From Leishmania donovani (taxonomy: Eukaryota; Euglenozoa; Kinetoplastea; Trypanosomatida; Trypanosomatidae): 64,000 nucleotides of DNA. Under the pieces are notes generated by a model. The model had not been told where the DNA came from, searched no databases, and was given only the letters and a program-made list of their open reading frames with translations. This document shows, piece by piece, positions 57,238 to 64,000 of this stretch. Location: contig NC_018247.1 of the NCBI RefSeq assembly GCF_000227135.1, forward strand, positions 546,331 through 610,330, written 5' to 3'. Each line of letters begins with the position of its first letter. Position 1 is the first letter of the stretch. The position numbers were made by a program, and so were the translations under genes.

Positions 57238-60200
57238 AGCGAAAAACCAAATGAAGGTCGACAAAGAAAAAAAGCGCAGAAAGCAGACGAGAGTGTTTCT
57301 TTAGATGCGGGAGAGGGAAGGGGATGCAGAGGAGAGCGGGTCCATGGAAGTGGGGTGCAACACCAGTGGCCGAGCAGAGGCACACTTGGAAGCGGGTGCC
57401 GAGAGAAAGCTGTGCGTGGAGTGTGGGTGAGGACGGGAGCGAGATACTGGCGTGAGGGACGGGCCGAGGTTTTGGCGCTGTTTCTCTTTGTATCTCTCTC
57501 TTTGAAGCCTCTCGCTCCCCCATCTCCACGATCTCTCTCTCGACATCACTGTCCGACTGCCCACGTACTCTCAGCCCTCCTTTCTTCACCCCTCCTTTCC
57601 CACCTTCCTGTCTTTCCTCACCCATGCACGCACGCGCAAACACACACGGATTCCTTTATGTGTGCAAAGACCGGAGACGTTATGAACGGTGTAGGTGTCT
57701 TTGTCTATGCTTGGGGTGATGATGTCTGGTTGAGGTGGTGTTTGTCTCCCTCTCTACTCCTTTCACTCCCCATTTCGAACCGTTGGAGTGTCTCTCTCCT
57801 TGTTTCCCTGCCACCGCACCACGTCGTCCTCCGCTCGTTTGAGTGGTGTTGGTGGTGTCTGTCGTGTCTTCTTATTCTTGCCGTCTATATACGTATATAT
57901 ATATATATACATACATATATATTTTTTGCTCTTCTCATGTGGGTACGTCCGCCCCGCCTCCCTCTCCAAACGAAGAACAAAAAGGCAGAAGACGTTCTCT
58001 CCTTTTTTTTTGTTTCTGAATGTATTTACGTTTTCTGTTTGATGTTTTGCCCCCCCCCCTCCCACCTCCTTTTTTTGTTTGGTCTTCCTCTTCACTTTTT
58101 TTCGCGGGTATGCCGCGGGGGGGGATGAGGGAGTGCTCAAGGACTCCGCTTTCTTGTCTTTGGTTCGTTTGCTTTGTTTTGTATTTCTTTGTAGACCTTC
58201 CTCTCCTCCCCCTACCCCCCTACATCCCTCTCTAGGCAGACACACAGGCACTCACTCATTCATTCACAGCCACGCACACACTTCCATACATGCCCCTCAC
58301 AGCCGTCTCTGACCATTGCTGCGCTTTTACCGTGTGATCACAGCTGCCCTTGTTTGCGTGTGCGCGCGCGCCTTCCCACTCCGGCGGGCCGGGGGTGGAG
58401 ACGCACAGGCTTGCGCATGTGTGTTTGTGTGCATGCGTTCACTTCATCTTCGCGCGCTCTCTCTAGCGCTAGGTAAAGAGGCGAGTAAGTGCGATGGCAG
58501 CGCTAGTGATGGGGAAGATCGCAGAGGCCTGTGCATAGGTGTACACCGGAACGACCCCCATCTCCCACCCTCCTCTTTCCTTTCCCTTTTACCTTCAGAC
58601 CTTTAGCTGCAGCGCACGTCTTCGCACACACGCACATGCATGCAAGTGAGGCCTGCATGCGCAAAGACGAAGGAGAGAGGGAGCGAGAGGGCCAAGACGG
58701 CGATCAACACGGTAGCTGCGAAAGAGGCACGCAGCAGGTAAAAGACGAAAAAGAGCATGTACGAAGCAGCGGCGACTGAGCGGCTGCGGCGACGGGAGGA
58801 AGTGAAGGGAGGGAGAGGTGCCGCAGGACGGACGGAAGAGAGCGAGGAACAGCGACGTACCCGAACGCATCGACGTGTGTGCAGGCGCCTGCTGGGAATA
58901 GCTATCACGTGGCAAACCGTGTGTCGCACGCGCGCCAGCAGGATTATATACACACACGGGCCGCTGTGCCTTTGCTGCTCTTCTTGCTCTTGCGTCGTTT
59001 TTTTTCCTGTGTGTGTGTGTGCCCTTTCCCCCTCCCTCTGCGTTTCTGCATCATCTGTGTATGTGTGAACTTCGTGTGTGTACTGGCTTTCTTACTGATC
59101 CATGTACGTCTGATTCCCTCTCTCTATATGCGCATCTTCTTCCTTTCTCCTTCTTCGAAGTTTCTCCACGCATGCCTGTGTCTCTGTCTCCGCGCGGGTA
59201 CCTTCATGCGTGTGCGCGTGCACGTTTTTTTTTGTGTGGTTTGCTTCCGTTGTGCCTCTTTTCGTTCTTCAAAGGTCTTTTTCGTTTAGTTTTACATATA
59301 TCTATGTACGTATGTGCAGGTATATATATATATATATATGTTTTTTTCTTTTTTCGACGGCCCTCTACCGTTTCCACCTACCTACACTACTAGTAGAGTG
59401 ATGTACAAGATGTCTCTCCTCCATGTCTTCTTCCCTTCTCCCCCGCCTTCTCGTGTGCTACATGCGTGAAATGCTCTTGCGTATTTGACTGTATGGGACT
59501 CGTCCTCTTTTTTTTGTTTCTTGTTCCTCTTTTTTTTTGTTCGTCATTGATGTTCTCTTTCCGTGCGTGTGCCTTTGTGTGTAAGGTGACCCGGTGGATG
59601 GGAGGGGAGGGTATTCGCCTGCCTCTGACATGGCCTTTTTGTGTTTGCCTCTTTTCGACGTATTTTCCATCCCTCCTCCTTTTCCCTCGTCTTGTTATTA
59701 TTTTTCGCATTCTCCTTGCGCTTATGGGACCCCACTCTATCTCCTCTCCATCTTTTTCTTTCCGCGTTCATGCCCGTCCTTGCCTTGCCTCCTTCCACTA
59801 GCACCGCGGCCTCGCTTTTTCTCCTCTCTCTTATTCCACATCTTTGTCTGCGTATGTGTGCTTGTGTGTGTGTGGCGTGTGCGCGCCATTCTTGCGCTGT
59901 CGGCTCACGTCTTTGTTGCTCGGAAGCCCTCAGGCCTCCCCCCTCCCTCTCTCTGGTCCCTTCCATCGCTGTCATCCGCACGTCCCTCTCATGTCTTTGC
60001 TCTCTCCCTCTCTCACTGCCAACATTCTCCTTCTGACATATACGCAGAGAGAGACATATATATGTATATATGGAGAGGGGGCGAGCGAGCAAGCTTTCGA
60101 GCGTGACGAGGCCGAGAGAACCGAGGTACAGTGGTACGCAGAAGGGGAGAAGGGGTGCTGGTGGTGGCCCAGAGGCGCGGCCCTACGCGAAAGGCCACCG

Positions 60201-61604
60201 CAAGCTTCTCCTCCCCCTCCCCCTCTCCTGCGTGTGTTTTACTGCCTTCAACCCTGAAGGCCAGCTACGCCTTGATCGCGCGCGCGCGAGAGACACACGT
60301 AGCGCCACGCCACGCGCGGATGGGAAACCAGCCAAGCGTCGATGAAGGAGCGCGAACAATGCCAACACACAGCGGGAAACAGGCAAAGGAGTAAAGATCA
60401 GACAAGCGTTCATTTTCACGCGAAGTGAAGTCAACTGCAAATGAAGCTGTCAAGACGGAGACACCACCTGTGGGGAGGGGGAGGAACGAAAAGCGCATCA
60501 ATGACCGACGTACCCGCACCCACGCCCACATATATATATATATATATGCATACATACACGCAAACGCTTCATCTCACGATATTTCTCGCACGTGAAACAC
60601 GCACTCAGGCTGATGCATCATCCTGCCCCCCTTACTCTTTTTCCGTCCTTTCTGGATTCACTTATTTTTATCCCTCTTTGTATACGTATGTACGCATGCG
60701 TGTGAGAGCGTGAAAAAATGAGCACGAAAGAGGGGCAAGAGTGCAGGACAGCGGAAGGGAGATCGAATCAGTGAGTCCTCTGCCTAGTAGCCTGAGATCG
60801 TCAAGCAGGGGGGGGTAGGGAAGCGAAAAGAAACCAATGACGCAAACACGCACGTACAAAACAACAACAACGATACACGAAGCAAACCGAACCACGGTGG
60901 TGTGGCTCTGCGTTGCATGTCTGCATCACCGCTTGTGTGTGGGTGTGGGCGGTGGACGTGCTGCTCTGTGTCTCGACAGAGATGCGCGGAGGAGGGACGA
61001 CCACACGCGCACAATTGCGTCCTGGAGGAGGGAGAAGGTGGGCGAGGCTGAGGGAGAGGAGGAAAGGGGTGACGCCGTCGCGGAGCTCAAGGCATTTATG
61101 CCGGGCGGAGGCGTACCTGGTTACGGCTCAGTATGCTTTCCTCCGGCTGTGATCTAGATCCCGTTTGCCAGCGTTCTTCTCCTCCAGTGGGTGCGCACAT
61201 GCGTGTGCGTGTGCATGCATTTGCCGCGATGAACATCCTCCTCCCTCTCACCCACCTGCCCCTCGCTTCTACGCTGATTCCATCCCTGCCCACACACACC
61301 CACTGTAGCATGGGGCTACCCGCGCTCCGTCCGCCCTACGCTCACGTCTCTGCACACACTCCTCTCTCACCCACGCCCTCTCGCCATCTCTGTCTTTGAT
61401 AGCTGTTTCCTTTGGCGTTCTCTGCTTCGCCATCTCGTTGCCCACCTTACGCACCCCCTAACCCATACAAGCATGTGCGGCGGACAAGGGTGACTGCCAG
61501 TAGCATCCACACCCACGCATCGCGGGCCAAAGCGCTGAACGACCAACAGGTGCCGCCTTGAGACCGCTGCGAACGAAACAAAAAAAGGGAGAAATGGGGA
61601 AGCC
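57238..61604. other. Long intergenic region (4.4 kb) with TA repeats and one small candidate gene
   Basis: SMP-1 3'UTR, then T/C-rich sequence with TA repeats near 57890-57920, 59320-59340 and 60530-60547 and runs of C near 58051-58060. The only coding hint is the short frame at 60320-60394 described separately. Long apparent frames on both strands are low complexity and start without ATG. Confidence 0.5.
60320..60394 (+). CDS. Candidate 24-residue myristoylated microprotein or relic of an SMP gene
   Basis: ATG 60320 is the first ATG after a pyrimidine tract (about 60205-60250) and an AG near 60260. It opens 'MGNQPSVDEGARTMPTHSGK' and stops at TAA 60392-60394. Gly2 and Ser6 match the myristoylation pattern of the other genes in the cluster, and the start resembles MGNKQS of the 47090 gene. 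After the stop the same frame continues with charged, coding-like sequence ('RSDKRSFSREVKSTANEAVK') to about 60535, so it may be the decayed 5' end of a longer gene. Evidence is weak: one motif, one splice signal, short length. Confidence 0.3.
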   Translation: MGNQPSVDEGARTMPTHSGKQAKE

Positions 61605-62864
61605 ATGCGTGCCACCTTTCTCTGGTTACGCACTTCGCGCAAAGGACCGGGTAGCTGGTCAGAGCCGGTTCTGCTCTACTCCCAACATCGCATGCGCAAT
61701 GTCGGCCACGGGCCTGGCATGGTTGGCAGCAGCCCCACCGCCCCCAGTGGGTCGCCGGCTTTTCGGCAAAGCGGCAGCGGCATCCGGGCAGCGCAGCTGG
61801 GTACACCCCCCATCGGAGCCTCCTCGGTCTTCTACGACGGCGCCGACAACGCTACGCAGCATGCTCCCTACGGCCCGGGCGCGCTGAGCGGGGGCTGGGG
61901 CGACGATGCTCCGGACCCTTCTCTGTACAGCTGGAAGGCTGACCCGTCGCGCAATCGCCCGCCGCCATACATGCAGCCGTCGCTGTCGGGATTGCGTGGC
62001 AATGGGGAGAGTAGCCTGCCCCAGAATGCAAAGCGCGTAGAGACGGCCTCGCGGCCTATCGAAGAGTCGGGTGGGGGGAGCAGTGCCAGCGGCGACTCCA
62101 AGGGCGGCACCACAAATACGAACTGGCTCGGCGGTCCGGCAGGTGGCGCCATCCCCGACACGCTCGAGCGCGCCACGTTGCAGCACGCCTTCGGCACAGG
62201 CGACTTCTCCATGGTAGATCGACAGCAGCTGACTCTCACGCGGTTGATGCAGCTCATGCTGGACGCCACGCTGAAGCCGCGCGACCCCGACAGCCGAGGG
62301 TTCGGTGGTGACGGCGCCACAAAACTCGCGGAGCAGCGCGAGGAGCTCAAGCTGATGGACCAGCGCGTCGTACCGTTCCAGCACGACGACGTGATGAACG
62401 ACTACCTGAAGAACATCGACAGGCTACACAGCCCAAGCGGAGCGCTGTGCCAGCGCGACGTGCTCAAGGGCCGCCTGGTTGGGCTACTCTTCTTCACAGA
62501 GTCGGAGCGCTCCCTCACCTTCATGCGATATCTGCAGCGTTTTCACAAGCGGCACAGCCCTGACTTCGTCGTCGTCGCCGTGTCGCTCGCCGCGAAGGAG
62601 ATGATGGACATTACGCGCTCCTTTGGCTTCTTTCACTGCACGCACCGCGACGGGGCGTCGTGGGTGTCGCGCGATGCTGGGCTGATGCTGCGCCCTTTCG
62701 TTGCACTGCCCCGCCTAATTGTGGTGAACGGCACAAGCGGAATCGAGGTCACCCGTGGCGGGGTAACGGCCGTCATGGCGAACCCGGACACGTGCTTCCA
62801 GGCGTGGCGGCGCGGCGAGGGTGGGTACCGGTACCGCGACTGGCTCAAATCCATGTACATGTGA
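61605..62864 (+). CDS. Tryparedoxin/thioredoxin-fold protein lacking the CxxC active site
   Basis: The frame from ATG 61605 gives 419 residues; starts at 61692 or 61719 are possible and would remove a doubtful first 29-38 residues. Residues about 45-190 are Gly/Ser/Pro-rich and probably disordered. From about 280 a thioredoxin-like core appears: 'LKGRLVGLLFFTESERSLTF' (strand, then helix), 'PDFVVVAVSLAAKEM', 'FVALPRLIVVNGTSGIEVTR'. In tryparedoxins the first loop carries WCPPC; here it reads 'FTESERS', with no Cys. The 'LPRLIVVN' strand corresponds to the cis-Pro region. It is therefore likely redox-inactive and may serve as a binding module. The C-terminus is 'YRYRDWLKSMYM'. The gene follows SMP-1 after 4.4 kb. 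Confidence 0.85.
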   Translation: MRATFLWLRTSRKGPGSWSEPVLLYSQHRMRNVGHGPGMVGSSPTAPSGSPAFRQSGSGIRAAQLGTPPIGASSVFYDGADNATQHAPYGPGALSGGWGDDAPDPSLYSWKADPSRNRPPPYMQPSLSGLRGNGESSLPQNAKRVETASRPIEESGGGSSASGDSKGGTTNTNWLGGPAGGAIPDTLERATLQHAFGTGDFSMVDRQQLTLTRLMQLMLDATLKPRDPDSRGFGGDGATKLAEQREELKLMDQRVVPFQHDDVMNDYLKNIDRLHSPSGALCQRDVLKGRLVGLLFFTESERSLTFMRYLQRFHKRHSPDFVVVAVSLAAKEMMDITRSFGFFHCTHRDGASWVSRDAGLMLRPFVALPRLIVVNGTSGIEVTRGGVTAVMANPDTCFQAWRRGEGGYRYRDWLKSMYM

Positions 62865-64000
62865 AGGGACGGCGTGAGGTCGGTTGGAGGTTGAAGGCTG
62901 CGAAAGGCGGAGGGAGGTTCGGAAAGCTGGTGAGACCGCTAAGACGTACACACCCGGCAGGAGGAGGGGCCGGCATGATGCAGTCCCGATCTTTTTCCTT
63001 TGCTATCGTAGGCGTATTGTGTCTCCGCTTCTCATCGTTGTTCCCCCTCCATCCATTGTGCGCGTGCTCTCTCGCCGTCTACTTGTGTGAGCTTCCTTGG
63101 CAGCTTCCTCGCCTGTTTCCCGTCCAACAGCAACGCCCCCACGCGTACGCACATATACGAGTAATCGACGGCCCATCACCGACTCTCGTTCTCCGGCATG
63201 GTTTCGTTCTTTGTGTGTGTGTGTGTGAACTGGCGCCGGACCCCTCCCCCCCCCCCCGTGTTCCCCTTTCCCCCAATTCTCCGTGACGAGAGAGCAATCC
63301 TGCAGAGTTGACATGGCGACAAGGAGGTCAACATACACACACGCACAAAGAGCGGAACGAACTCCAAGCTAGGACGCTACGTTGAGCGTGTGTCCGCCTC
63401 ACTGCACCCGCCAGCAGAGGGAGAGACAAGGCCAGGGCAGAGATAAGAGGAGGGAGGGGGCCAGGCTCCCCGCGCAAGCAAAGCTGAACCCATTATCTGC
63501 GTGCGTGTGTGTGCGGTTGCCAGGGCCCAGCTCCGTACTCGTTCCTCCCTCGACCCCGTCGTTCTCTCCCCCTCTCTCTGTCTCTCCCCTCGCTGCCATC
63601 CTCCCCATCCATTCCTCCGGCACTCCTCTCCCTGCGCCACCTGCCTATCTCCGACACCTTTTTTTTTCTTCCTATCCTCTCTGTGACGTCGCAATCACTC
63701 CGACGGGAGCGGAACCCACGAATACCGCCTCAAAAAGACGTGCACATCGGTGTGTGTCCGACTCTCTTCTCGCGCTCCCTCCATCCTACGCCGCCCTCTT
63801 GTCCTCCGCTCGGCACACTCCCCCCTTCCCCCGTCTCCGTCGTCGTTTCCGCCAAGGTTTTGATTCGCATTCGAAAAAGCACCGCGACAAGTCACCCCAC
63901 AGCGCTCTGCCCCCTCCCCTTGACCTCACACCTGCCCCACCCACTACCACCATCGCTGTCATACACACCACCGTGCACGTCCCTTCCACCACGCTTCCGC
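62865..64000. other. Region after the tryparedoxin-like gene
   Basis: Likely 3'UTR followed by pyrimidine-rich sequence to the window end, including a TG run near 63214-63228, a run of C near 63246-63258 and a T run near 63659-63667. No gene is supported. Confidence 0.55.

Noticed and set aside
61594..61887. Overlapping frame starting MGKPCV just before the 61605 gene
   Set aside because: Gives a 97-residue Ala/Pro/Arg-rich product in the wrong frame for the thioredoxin-like domain; the main frame is better supported, though the upstream ATG adds doubt to the start.

Overview
The window is nuclear DNA of a kinetoplastid, almost certainly a Leishmania species. Every supportable gene is on the + strand and none shows a spliceosomal intron. 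Genes are separated by long pyrimidine-rich tracts ending in AG, which is what trans-splicing and polyadenylation of one polycistronic unit require. Codon use is GC-rich, CA/TG and TA microsatellites are abundant, and three LmSIDER2-type retroposons lie between genes. The gene set (calpain-like proteins, small myristoylated proteins including SMP-1, then a tryparedoxin-like gene) matches what I remember of the chromosome 20 calpain/SMP locus. I could not run a search, and the species is not resolved.

Layout: 1-279 is the 3' end of a calpain-like gene. At 2954-5017, 9163-11394 and 14494-17811 lie three full calpain-like proteins (domain I/DUF1935, a peptidase-like C2 core, domain III). All three have Ser in place of the catalytic Cys, and two also lack the His, so they are probably non-proteolytic. 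At 19068 and 22139 are two short proteins with only the DUF1935 domain and an N-terminal Gly suited to myristoylation. At 25697-33970 is a very large Raptor homologue, the TORC1 scaffold. Five more N-terminal-Gly (MG...) proteins follow at 35235, 39199, 44019, 47090 and 54441, then SMP-1 at 56842. A NAP/SET-family histone chaperone sits at 50883, and a decayed secreted or membrane protein gene at about 53045-54330. The last gene (61605-62864) has a thioredoxin/tryparedoxin-like fold without the CxxC active site.

Most of the locus therefore encodes acylated or scaffold-like proteins built on one beta-rich domain, probably acting at the flagellar, pocket and subpellicular membranes. They vary in acylation signal: Gly+Cys, Gly only, or Gly plus a basic tail. 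Control is likely post-transcriptional, through trans-splice sites and 3'UTR elements including SIDER2. The intergenic DNA also carries long perfect palindromes, G-quadruplex-prone tracts and Z-DNA-prone repeats. Coordinates of intergenic features, splice sites and some start codons are inferences from sequence alone.
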